Assembly (NCBI RefSeq): GCF_000021645.1
Contig: NC_011661.1
Coordinates: 156,723-220,722 of the forward strand
Direction: 5' to 3'
DNA: 64,000 bases
From: Dictyoglomus turgidum DSM 6724
GTDB lineage: Bacteria; Dictyoglomota; Dictyoglomia; Dictyoglomales; Dictyoglomaceae
In this document: positions 1-7,577 of the stretch, piece after piece
Layout of the letters: each line of letters begins with the position of its first letter
How positions within the stretch are numbered: position 1 is the first letter of the stretch
Position numbers and translations under genes: made by a program
Notes under the pieces: generated by a model
Told to the model about the DNA's origin: nothing
The model's database searches: none
What the model saw: the letters and a program-made list of their open reading frames with translations, nothing else

Positions 1-1206
1 TTGTATATGGAGAGAGTTTTCAATGGCAAAAAGATATTTTTCATTGTAAACAATGATAGAGAGAGAGGATATGAAATAGATCTTTATCTTCACGGGGAGG
101 GAAGAATTGAAGAATGGGATCTTTTCACAGGAGAAATAAAAAATGTATTCTCTATGCCTACTGAAGGATACCAACACCTAAGAGTAAAATTTGCACCTGC
201 AGATTCCAAGCTTTATGTAATGTATCCGGGAGAAATAGGAAAATTTGAAAAACCTAAAAGAATTCAAAAAGTCCTTTATATGGAACCTGTATTTGAAATA
301 GAGAGGTTAGATCCCAATGTTCTTACCTTGGATACTTGTCAATATAAGATAGAAGAAAATTGGTCAAGAGAAGTTCCTATATGGATAGCCCAAAGAGAGA
401 TAAGAAAGTACTTGGGCATGATAAATATTGATCACAATCATGGAATCCAAAGATGGAAATGGGTAAATACTCCTCATTCAAAGGACAACACAAAGATAGA
501 GTTAAAATTAAAATTCCAAGTTAAGAAAGTTCCTAAAAAAGAAATACTTCTTCTTACCGAAAACTTTGATGAGATAGAAAAAATCTTTGTAAATGAAATT
601 GAAATAGATAAAATTGATAGAGGGTGGTATTTAGATGAAAATTTCCGAAAAATACCACTTAAAAATATAAAAGAAGGAGAAAATGTTATACACATTATTC
701 TCACATACAAAAACAGCACCGAGCTTGAAGACTTTTACTTATTAGGTGATTTTGCTGTAAATCCTAAGAGAGAAATTATTGAGGAGGATAAAAGCTTATC
801 CTTAGGAGATTGGACACTCCAAGGATATCCACATTATGCTGGAAGAATGCTCTATAGACAAAATATAAATGTAGAAAAGCAAGAAAAAGAAGAAATATTC
901 TTATCCATAGACGATTTTTCAGCCACATTAATAAAAGTAGTAATAAATAATAAAGAATGTGGTCTTATACCCTGGAAATCTTATAAACTCGAAATAACTG
1001 ATTTTTTAAACAATGGCGAAAACAAAATAGAATTAATTCTTTACGGTAGTTTAAGAAACATGCTTGGCCCATTACACCATAGAGCTCAAAAAATTCCCTT
1101 TGTAAGTGCTCAGAGCTTTAGAGTTGAAAAAGAAGAGTATACTTCCCAATATGTATTTTATCCTTATGGATTATTCTCACCAGTAAAATTGGAGGTGATG
1201 TATTAA
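1..1206 (+). CDS. C-terminal part of a large sugar-active protein (5' end outside window)
   Basis: The reading frame is already open at base 1 and its first residues lie inside a beta-rich domain, so the real start is upstream of the window. The 401 visible residues are beta-sandwich-like: a C-terminal module around residues 275-400 (GDWTLQGYPHYAGRMLYRQ onwards) resembles the galactose-binding-like jelly rolls that end GH2- and GH106-type glycosidases. No catalytic motif is in the visible part, so the family cannot be assigned; an alpha-L-rhamnosidase-like or beta-galactosidase-like enzyme is a guess. It ends tail to tail with the next gene, overlapping by four bases. I am confident that it is coding and incomplete, and unsure of its substrate. 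Confidence 0.6.
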   Translation: MYMERVFNGKKIFFIVNNDRERGYEIDLYLHGEGRIEEWDLFTGEIKNVFSMPTEGYQHLRVKFAPADSKLYVMYPGEIGKFEKPKRIQKVLYMEPVFEIERLDPNVLTLDTCQYKIEENWSREVPIWIAQREIRKYLGMINIDHNHGIQRWKWVNTPHSKDNTKIELKLKFQVKKVPKKEILLLTENFDEIEKIFVNEIEIDKIDRGWYLDENFRKIPLKNIKEGENVIHIILTYKNSTELEDFYLLGDFAVNPKREIIEEDKSLSLGDWTLQGYPHYAGRMLYRQNINVEKQEKEEIFLSIDDFSATLIKVVINNKECGLIPWKSYKLEITDFLNNGENKIELILYGSLRNMLGPLHHRAQKIPFVSAQSFRVEKEEYTSQYVFYPYGLFSPVKLEVMY

Positions 1207-1964
1207 AACTCCTTTCTTTCGTCCCAACTTTTATAATAACCACAAAGCCAATTAAGGGTTAAATATCTCTCTATGATTATATTTGAAATATAAATGTAGT
1301 CTTCTTTTTCCAAGTGAGAAAAAGGTCTTCCTTTTATAGGAAAATCATTTTCTAAAATTTCTTTTATTGCCCCTAAGCTTAGAGCCTTCTCAGTCAAAAT
1401 TTTAATAGCTTCATCATAGGACTTCCCTTCTTCTAATTTATAATTTTCCTTCATCATTCTTCCCAATTTCCATCTAAAATACCAAAGTTCTGCAATCTCT
1501 CTTTCTTTCATAAGTTCCTTATAATTTCTTAATTTTGCCCTATTCTCAAATTCTTCTCTACTCTTCAAAACAGGAATTAAATCAATAACATCATTTAATT
1601 TAAAACCTTCCTCGTAAGGAGGTATTTTATCAATAAAAGAAAGAGCCCATAGAAGTATACCCAAATCTTCCAAATAGCTTAAAGAAAGAAAAATCTCCAT
1701 CTCTTCCCATTTCCCAATCTCTTTACCAAGGAGTAATTTTTCTCTTGTGCTTAAAATGTTTATTATATTTTCATCTTCCATCCAATCTTCAACTTCATCA
1801 AAAAAGTTTTTCTCAATTTTCAGGATCTCTTCATCTTTTGAGGAGGAATAAATAGCCTCTGCTTGTGCCCTCAAAAAGAACACAGCCACAGAGATAGCTC
1901 TATTTATTACCGTTTTCTCGTCGGGTGGATTTAATAAAATATCTTCCTCTTCCATTTTTACCAT
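1203..1964 (-). CDS. DUF4272 domain protein
   Basis: A 253-residue soluble, mostly helical protein. Residues about 20-60 (INRAISVAVFFLRAQAEA) and the segment LEDLGILLWALSFIDKIPPY near residue 95 match the layout of DUF4272 proteins, which carry a conserved 'LLWAL' helix and are of unknown function. It is preceded by a 35-codon membrane-peptide gene whose stop overlaps its start (ATGGTAA), so the two are probably translationally coupled. The start at 1964 is supported by this coupling. The 3' end overlaps the converging upstream gene by four bases. The family assignment is from motif memory; the biochemical role is unknown. Confidence 0.65.
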   Translation of the reverse strand: MVKMEEEDILLNPPDEKTVINRAISVAVFFLRAQAEAIYSSSKDEEILKIEKNFFDEVEDWMEDENIINILSTREKLLLGKEIGKWEEMEIFLSLSYLEDLGILLWALSFIDKIPPYEEGFKLNDVIDLIPVLKSREEFENRAKLRNYKELMKEREIAELWYFRWKLGRMMKENYKLEEGKSYDEAIKILTEKALSLGAIKEILENDFPIKGRPFSHLEKEDYIYISNIIIERYLTLNWLCGYYKSWDERKEF

Positions 1965-2065
1965 CTATAGTTTATAAAGAAAATTAATGCATATAAGAAT
2001 AGCCCAAAACTCATAAGAAGGCTTATAATTCCAAGTATTTCTACCACTTTACTTAAGCTCTTCAT
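1958..2065 (-). CDS. Small single-pass membrane peptide (35 aa)
   Basis: A 35-codon frame reads MKSLSKVVEILGII and continues into one hydrophobic helix of about 20 residues ending FFINYRW. It has a good ribosome site (AAAGGAGTG seven bases before the ATG), and its stop codon overlaps the start of the DUF4272 gene in an ATGGTAA arrangement. The short positively charged N terminus followed by a single helix suggests a membrane peptide. It was too short for ordinary gene calling. Function unknown; it may serve mainly to couple translation of the downstream gene, or be a membrane partner of it. Confidence 0.6.
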   Translation of the reverse strand: MKSLSKVVEILGIISLLMSFGLFLYALIFFINYRW

Positions 2066-2144
2066 TTTTCGCACTCCTTTAAGAATTTGTTAAAGTATAT
2101 TATAATATTGTTTGTATGAAATTAAAAGGAGGAAATAGCCTATA

Positions 2145-3254
2145 ATGGCAAATATCTTAGAAATTCCCAAAAAGGTTATATATGGCAGGGGGAGCATATC
2201 AGTTATAGGAAGTGAACTCAAAAAAATTGGAAACAAATTTTTATTTCTCACCGGCAAGTCTTCACTTAAAAAAAGTGGACACTTAGATAAAATTGTGGAA
2301 GAGGTTAAAAAATATGATCTTGAAGTAATAGTAATAACTGGCATACCTTCTGAGCCCAATGTAGATGTAGTTTATCAGATTTGTGACAAAATTACAGGAA
2401 ATAATTTTGATGGAATTGTGGGCATTGGGGGAGGAAGTGTAATGGATATGGCAAAAATTATTGCTTTTCGTCTAAAGACTAAGTTAAATCCTATAGATGC
2501 TAAAGGTAAAGAAGTAGAAGATGCCCTCCCTATAATTGCTATCCCAACTACTTCGGGTACTGGCAGTGAAGCCACAAAATTTGCGGTAATAACCGATGAT
2601 GTAGTAAAGGATAAATTCATAATTATGGGAAGCGCTTTAATACCAACCCTTACCATAATTGACCCAGAATTAACCTTTACCATGCCTCCCCTTGTAGCAG
2701 CATCAACAGGAATAGATGCTTTTTCACATGCCATAGAATCCTATTTATCAAGAAACTCAACCCCAATAGTAGAATATTTTTCAAAGTCTGCCATAGTAGA
2801 TATATATAACTTCTTACCAGAGGCAGTGTTAAACCAATTAGAAAGTGCAAAAGAAAGAATGGCTTACGCAGCTTTTTGGGCAGGTGTGGCTATAAACAAT
2901 ACAAAAACCACTTTAGTACATGCTATGTCCAGGCCCTTAGGAGGAATCTATAAGATTCCCCATGGTATAGCAAATGGAATCTTACTTCCAGCCTATTTAA
3001 GATTCAATGCTCCTTTTATCTCCGATGAAAAATATAAATTCTTAAAAAACACCTTAGGAGGAGATCCTCCAGAAAAAGTAGAAGAGTTACTTAAAAAATT
3101 AAATCTTCCCACTAAAATTTCTCAGGTAGTCAGAGAAAAAATAGATCTTGATCTTTTAGTAAAAAGAACTTTGGAAGCTAAATTCAATGTGGAAAACAAT
3201 ATAAGACCCGTAAAAGAAGAGGATGTATACAATCTATTTTATGAAGTAATGTAA
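2145..3254 (+). CDS. Iron-containing alcohol dehydrogenase
   Basis: A 369-residue group III (Fe-ADH) oxidoreductase that would interconvert alcohols or polyols and aldehydes/ketones with NAD(P)H. The nucleotide-binding motif GGGSVMDMAK is near residue 97, followed by PTTSGTGSEAT near 135. Metal ligands are expected in GIDAFSHAIESY (Asp, His) and in the later HAMSRPLGGIYKIPHG segment (His...His), all present. Length is normal for the short members (about 370-390). An AAGGAGG ribosome site lies 12 bases before the ATG. It is followed two bases later by the kinase-like fusion gene and then hpt, so the three probably share a transcript. Substrate cannot be read from sequence; butanol/propanediol-type activity is typical of the family. 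Confidence 0.88.
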   Translation: MANILEIPKKVIYGRGSISVIGSELKKIGNKFLFLTGKSSLKKSGHLDKIVEEVKKYDLEVIVITGIPSEPNVDVVYQICDKITGNNFDGIVGIGGGSVMDMAKIIAFRLKTKLNPIDAKGKEVEDALPIIAIPTTSGTGSEATKFAVITDDVVKDKFIIMGSALIPTLTIIDPELTFTMPPLVAASTGIDAFSHAIESYLSRNSTPIVEYFSKSAIVDIYNFLPEAVLNQLESAKERMAYAAFWAGVAINNTKTTLVHAMSRPLGGIYKIPHGIANGILLPAYLRFNAPFISDEKYKFLKNTLGGDPPEKVEELLKKLNLPTKISQVVREKIDLDLLVKRTLEAKFNVENNIRPVKEEDVYNLFYEVM

Positions 3255-3256
3255 AA

Positions 3257-4189
3257 ATGAGTAAGATAAAGCTTATTACTGTCTCAAGAGATTTTGGAAT
3301 TGACATTGACCATATAATAGAAAGGATATCAAGTAAAGTAAATGGAGAAATTATTGATAAGCAGAAGATTTTGAATTATCTAAAAGAGATAAATATAAAT
3401 GTAGAAGAATTCATTAAAAAAGAAAAAGAATTAATATATGGAAAAAAAGATAAAGAATTCATAGAAGACTACAAAAAATACATAAAAGAAGGAGTAAAAC
3501 TAATAATTGAAGAAAAAGATTCTATTTTATTCCTATTAGGAAGGGGAGGACAATTTATATTTAGAGATGAAGATTATGCTTTTCATTTAAATATTTTTGC
3601 ACCATTAAATTTTAGAATAAAGTACTTAACTCAAAAATATCTCCTTCCTGAAGAAAAAGCCCTGGAGATAATAAAAGAAAAAGATTTTGAGAGAGAAGCT
3701 TTTTACAGTATAATGTTCGGTACAGATTGGAAAAATCCATATCTGTACAATTTAGTTATTGACCGCTCAGTTTTTACCCCTGAAGAAATCGAAGACATGA
3801 TCTTAAAGATCATTGAGAAAAAAGAAATTTCAAAAATTCAACTCGAACAAATACCTCTTCCCACAAAACCTAATTTTGCCAACAAAAGCGAAGAAGAATT
3901 TGCAAAAATTTTATCTTTCTATCAAATAAGATGGGAATATGAACCAAGAACCTTTCCCTTAGAATGGGATAGTGAAGGAAATATTGTTGAATCTTTTACT
4001 CCCGATTTTTACCTTCCTGATTTTGATCTTTATATTGAGCTAACTTTACAAAAGCCAAGGGTTATGAGTGAAAAACTTAAAAAAATTAAAAAACTAAAAG
4101 AGCTATATCCTAATATTAAAATAAAACTTTTCTATGGAAAAGAATATGAAAAACTACTTGCTAAATTTGGTGTTATGGGAATAAGATAA
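3257..4189 (+). CDS. Cytidylate-kinase-like domain fused to a nuclease-like domain
   Basis: A 310-residue protein with two parts. Residues 1-195 follow the pattern of the cytidylate kinase-like family (start LITVSRDFG, later GRGGQF, LNIFAPLNFRIKYL, FYSIMFGTDW, LYNLVIDRS). The usual glycine-rich P-loop after 'SR-(E/D)-(Y/F)-G' is replaced by IDIDH, so phosphoryl transfer is doubtful. Residues 205-310 resemble a compact PD-(D/E)XK nuclease-like fold: FTPDFYLPDFDLYIELTLQK has the Asp and Glu positions, though the final Lys of the motif reads Thr. It sits two bases after the alcohol dehydrogenase and five before hpt. Function unknown; a nucleotide-sensing or nucleic-acid-processing role is a guess. 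Confidence 0.6.
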   Translation: MSKIKLITVSRDFGIDIDHIIERISSKVNGEIIDKQKILNYLKEININVEEFIKKEKELIYGKKDKEFIEDYKKYIKEGVKLIIEEKDSILFLLGRGGQFIFRDEDYAFHLNIFAPLNFRIKYLTQKYLLPEEKALEIIKEKDFEREAFYSIMFGTDWKNPYLYNLVIDRSVFTPEEIEDMILKIIEKKEISKIQLEQIPLPTKPNFANKSEEEFAKILSFYQIRWEYEPRTFPLEWDSEGNIVESFTPDFYLPDFDLYIELTLQKPRVMSEKLKKIKKLKELYPNIKIKLFYGKEYEKLLAKFGVMGIR

Positions 4190-4193
4190 AGCT

Positions 4194-4718
4194 ATGGAAA
4201 AGATTGGTAAAATCTTATTTACAAAAGAAGAAATAGAAAAGAGGATAAAAGAATTAGGAGAAGAAATAAGCAAAGATTATATATACAAAGATTTAGTCCT
4301 TGCTTGTGTTCTAAAAGGAGCAGTATATTTTACAGTGGATCTTACAAGAAATCTAAGTGTACCTTTTGTATTAGACTTTATCTCTATCTTAAGTTATGGA
4401 TCTTCAAGGGAGAGTCAAGGCATTGTCAGGATAATAAAAGATCTTGATGTGAATATATATAATAAAGATGTTTTAATAATTGAGGATATTGTGGACACAG
4501 GGTTAACTCTATCTTATTTAATAAGAAACCTTCAAGCCAAAAATCCATCCTCCATAAAAGTCTGTACTCTGCTTGACTGCCCCGGAAGAAGAATAATAGA
4601 TATAGATGTAGATTATAAGGGATTTGAAATACCAAATTATTACGTCATAGGATATGGCCTTGATTACAAAGAAAAATATAGAAATCTACCTTATATTGCA
4701 ATTCTTGAAGAGTTTTAG
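4194..4718 (+). CDS. hpt: Hypoxanthine phosphoribosyltransferase
   Basis: This 174-residue cytoplasmic enzyme would salvage hypoxanthine and guanine by joining them to PRPP to make IMP and GMP. The PRPP-binding loop is clear (VLIIEDIVDTGLTL, about residues 93-106), the N-terminal VLKGAVYF segment and the later base-binding region YVIGYGLDYKEKYRNLP are typical of bacterial HPRT, and length is normal. It is the third gene of a likely operon, starting four bases after the kinase-like fusion, with a weak ribosome site that suggests coupling. Its last four bases overlap the end of the converging padR-type gene. Family call is secure; purine preference is from family knowledge. Confidence 0.93.
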   Translation: MEKIGKILFTKEEIEKRIKELGEEISKDYIYKDLVLACVLKGAVYFTVDLTRNLSVPFVLDFISILSYGSSRESQGIVRIIKDLDVNIYNKDVLIIEDIVDTGLTLSYLIRNLQAKNPSSIKVCTLLDCPGRRIIDIDVDYKGFEIPNYYVIGYGLDYKEKYRNLPYIAILEEF

Positions 4719-5080
4719 AATTTCTTTGAACTTAATTCAAGAAACTTATTAATATAATCCTGCATCTCTTCAATATGCTTTATAATGTCCTCCCTTAATC
4801 TCTCACCTTCCGAAGTAAGTCTATACACTTTCTTGGCAGGACCCGTACCTTCCAAATCCCATCTACTCACAATAATTCCTTCCTCTTCAAGATCCTTCAA
4901 AATTCTATATCCTCTTCCCATACCACCTATCCCTGGAGAAAGAAGATTTGGAAAAATCTCACTTAAAGAAGAAATAAGTTCATATCCATGAAGCTCTCTC
5001 TCAGAAAGAGAGATTACTATCCATGCCCTTAACCAGAACGTGGGTGAAAGTCCTGTAATTCTTGTCCTGCACTTTTTCAC
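4715..5080 (-). CDS. PadR-family transcriptional regulator
   Basis: A small winged-helix DNA-binding protein of the PadR family, which usually represses nearby genes in response to small molecules. The family pattern is visible: LHGYELISSL (helix 2), GRGYRILKDLEEEGII (recognition helix and strand), YRLTSEGERL, then a C-terminal dimerisation helix ending KFLELSS. A longer start at 5086 exists, but its ATG nearly touches the AGGAGG box; the GTG at 5080 lies seven bases after that box and is preferred, giving 121 residues. It has its own promoter just upstream (TTGACA-17-TATATA). The target is unknown; padR-type regulators often control transporters, and none adjoins it here except the divergent or upstream glycan genes. 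Confidence 0.85.
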   Translation of the reverse strand: MKKCRTRITGLSPTFWLRAWIVISLSERELHGYELISSLSEIFPNLLSPGIGGMGRGYRILKDLEEEGIIVSRWDLEGTGPAKKVYRLTSEGERLREDIIKHIEEMQDYINKFLELSSKKF

Positions 5081-5107
5081 TTTCATCCCTCCTATATTCC
5101 ATTTTTA

Positions 5108-5136
5108 TATATATGATAAGTTTATTTATTTGTCAA
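5108..5136 (-). promoter_or_regulatory. Promoter of the PadR-type gene
   Basis: On the minus strand, a perfect -35 box TTGACA (5136-5131) is followed after exactly 17 bases by TATATA (5113-5108). The predicted transcript would start about 20-25 bases before the AGGAGG box of the regulator gene. This is the best sigma-70-type promoter in the first 10 kb. Confidence 0.75.
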
Positions 5137-5172
5137 GGGGGGAGAAGAGGATAAATAACTACTATAATTAAT

Positions 5173-5212
5173 AACTCAGGGAGAAGGCACCCTATTCCTT
5201 CCCCCTTGAGTA
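5173..5212 (-). terminator. Hairpin after the GH31 gene
   Basis: ACTCAGGGAGAAGG (5174-5187) pairs with CCTTCCCCCTTGAGT (5197-5211) with one bulged base and one mismatch. It lies a few bases after the GH31 stop, and on the minus strand is followed by an A/T-rich but imperfect U tract. It likely ends the glycan operon before the padR-type promoter. Confidence 0.6.
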
Positions 5213-5218
5213 ATTACC

Positions 5219-7552
5219 TTAAAGCTTTATCTTTATATGATCTTTATCCTCTATTACGAATTCTTTATCAAGGTATCTTACTTTAAACCATTTCCTATCT
5301 GAGTTATATTCTTTGTGAATATATTTTATCTCAAAACTTCTTTCATCTATCTTAAATTTTATCAAGTTATAGATTCCTTTTTCATAATCCCATGATATGC
5401 CATCATCCTCATAGTATGTGAATTCACCCTTGCCAGGATAAATAAGAATTTCTAAAGTTTCTTGTTTCTTCTCACCGATATAGTTTTGAGGTTCCCAAAG
5501 AGGAATTATACTTCCTTCTCTAATAAAGATTGGTATTTTATCAAGGGGAGCTTTTATTGAAATATAGTCAGGTCCTTTATATATTTTCCCCTCCCAGAAG
5601 TCATACCACAACCCCTCTGGAAGATAAACCACCCTTGCTCTTACTCCTTCCTGATAAATGGGCGCCACAAGAATAAAAGGTCCCAATAAGAATTCGTCAT
5701 AGTTATGAATAGCCTCTTTATCGTTAGGAAATTCAAGAATTAAAGACCTTATAAGGGGAATTCCTTTTTCCTTTGCCTCCCAAAACAGAGAATAAAAATA
5801 TGGGATAAGCCTATATCTCAGCTTAATATACTCTTTTGAGATCTCCTCAACTTCTTTTGAAAACGCCCATGGTTCTTGTGATCTTGTATTTAATTCGGAG
5901 TGATTTCTAAAAAAGGGATAAAAAATACCAAGTTCTATCCACCTTACAAAAAGCTCTGGAGAAGAATCAAGACCAAATCCTCCTACATCTGCCCCAATAA
6001 AAGGTACACCAGATATTCCCAGATTTTGAAGCATAGGGATACTTATATAAAGATGCTCCCACCAACTTTTATTGTCTCCTGTCCATACTGCCGAATATTT
6101 CTGCACACCTGAAAAACCTGCCCTTGTAATTATTAATGGTCTTACATTAGGATTTCCCCTTCTCCATCCTTCATAACTTGCTTTTGCCATTAAAAGTCCA
6201 TAAACATTGTGGATTTCATCATGAGTAAATTCTCCCTTTTCTCCATGCACCACATCCTTAGGAAAGGTCTTGTCATAAAAAATCTCATCATTATGATCAG
6301 AGAAAATTCCCCAAAAAGTATTGTGCCTCTCCCAAGACCTTGAGAAAATATCCATAGGATGAGAGAAAGAAGAAGGCTCATTCATATCATTCCATATCCC
6401 AGAAACCCCAGCCTCAGTAAGTCTCTTTTGCTTTTCCCCCCACCAATCTCTAACTTCCTTTTTTGTAAAATCAGGAAAAGCACATTCCCCAGGCCAAACA
6501 TATCCTACATATATTTCTCCAGTGGACCTCCTGCAAAAAAAGTCTTTTTCTACCCCTTCTCTATAAATCTCATAATTAATATCTTTTTTAACTCCTGGAT
6601 CCACAATAGGTACTATTTTAAAGCCCATATTATTCAAATCTTCTATCATATTCTTTATATTTGGAAATCTCTCCTCATCAAAGGTAAAAACCCTAAATCC
6701 ATCCATGTGATCAATATCCATATAAAGCACATCACAAGGAATATCTTTCTCTCTAAATTTTCTTGCAATATCCATAAGCATTTCCTTATTCTTATATCCC
6801 CATTTTGACTGCTGATATCCAAGAGCAAAAAGAGGAGGCATGTAATATCTTCCCGTAAGGAGAGTATAATTCTCAATTACCTCCTTAGGAGTAGGACCAT
6901 AAATAAAATAGTAATCAAGTTCTCCATTGTCGGCATAAAAATAGTAATATTTTGAGCTTTCTTCCCCTAAATTAAAGTAAGTCCTAAAAGTATTATCAAA
7001 GAAAATGCCATAAGAAAACTCACTATTCCAGGCAAGAAAGAAGGGATGAGATTGATAAAGAGGATCAGTATGAGGATAATGATGAGGATCATCAGTATTC
7101 CAATTGATGTATTTTTTCCCTTTTTTATTAAGTCCTCCCATCTTTTCTCCAAGTCCTAAAAAAGCCTCTTCTTTTTCAAAGTTCTTAAAGGAAAATACTT
7201 TATCTTTATACTTTGCATATCCATAGTTTTTATAATCTGAATGAATAAGCTCATCCTCTTTTGTATAGATCTTTATATTGGGAATATTTTTATTTATAAC
7301 TACCTTAAGAATTTCTGTGCTTAGTATTATATTTTCTTCTTTTTCCTCTACTGTAAAATCAATTTTAGGAAGATCTTTCTCTATGGCAAAGGAGTAGTTA
7401 TGCCTCCAAGCTTTATTTTTGGAAAAGTGAAATCTTATGATCTTTTCATTAATAACCTCTATCTTTAGATCTTCACTACCTATTAATAACAAACTTTTTC
7501 CCTTCTTTTCCCATGAAACTATCTTTGACCACGGCTTTGTTCTCTCCATCAT
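5219..7552 (-). CDS. GH31 alpha-glucosidase
   Basis: A 777-residue cytoplasmic retaining glycoside hydrolase (no signal peptide) that would release glucose, or possibly xylose, from the non-reducing end of alpha-linked oligosaccharides. The GH31 nucleophile motif GIWNDMNEPS places the catalytic Asp at residue 389; WTGDNKSWW places the acid/base Asp at 493; DVLYMDIDHMDGFRVF and GADVGGF are further family signatures. The N-terminal beta-sandwich (about 1-240) and C-terminal beta domains are in the normal order and length is typical. It is the last gene of the LacI-associated glycan operon, 25 bases after the secreted beta-helix enzyme, so it probably digests what the ABC transporter brings in. 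Alpha-glucosidase versus alpha-xylosidase cannot be decided here. Confidence 0.92.
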   Translation of the reverse strand: MMERTKPWSKIVSWEKKGKSLLLIGSEDLKIEVINEKIIRFHFSKNKAWRHNYSFAIEKDLPKIDFTVEEKEENIILSTEILKVVINKNIPNIKIYTKEDELIHSDYKNYGYAKYKDKVFSFKNFEKEEAFLGLGEKMGGLNKKGKKYINWNTDDPHHYPHTDPLYQSHPFFLAWNSEFSYGIFFDNTFRTYFNLGEESSKYYYFYADNGELDYYFIYGPTPKEVIENYTLLTGRYYMPPLFALGYQQSKWGYKNKEMLMDIARKFREKDIPCDVLYMDIDHMDGFRVFTFDEERFPNIKNMIEDLNNMGFKIVPIVDPGVKKDINYEIYREGVEKDFFCRRSTGEIYVGYVWPGECAFPDFTKKEVRDWWGEKQKRLTEAGVSGIWNDMNEPSSFSHPMDIFSRSWERHNTFWGIFSDHNDEIFYDKTFPKDVVHGEKGEFTHDEIHNVYGLLMAKASYEGWRRGNPNVRPLIITRAGFSGVQKYSAVWTGDNKSWWEHLYISIPMLQNLGISGVPFIGADVGGFGLDSSPELFVRWIELGIFYPFFRNHSELNTRSQEPWAFSKEVEEISKEYIKLRYRLIPYFYSLFWEAKEKGIPLIRSLILEFPNDKEAIHNYDEFLLGPFILVAPIYQEGVRARVVYLPEGLWYDFWEGKIYKGPDYISIKAPLDKIPIFIREGSIIPLWEPQNYIGEKKQETLEILIYPGKGEFTYYEDDGISWDYEKGIYNLIKFKIDERSFEIKYIHKEYNSDRKWFKVRYLDKEFVIEDKDHIKIKL

Positions 7553-7577
7553 ATTTCTTACTCTCCTTACTTAAATT

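Noticed and set aside
2087-2106. Shared divergent promoter between the small membrane peptide and the alcohol dehydrogenase
   Set aside because: A TATAAT is present, but no -35 hexamer lies at acceptable spacing on either strand, so it was not listed as a feature.
5900-6876. Several short frames inside the GH31 gene on both strands
   Set aside because: They are antisense or out-of-frame shadows of the alpha-glucosidase, with no ribosome sites or recognisable products.
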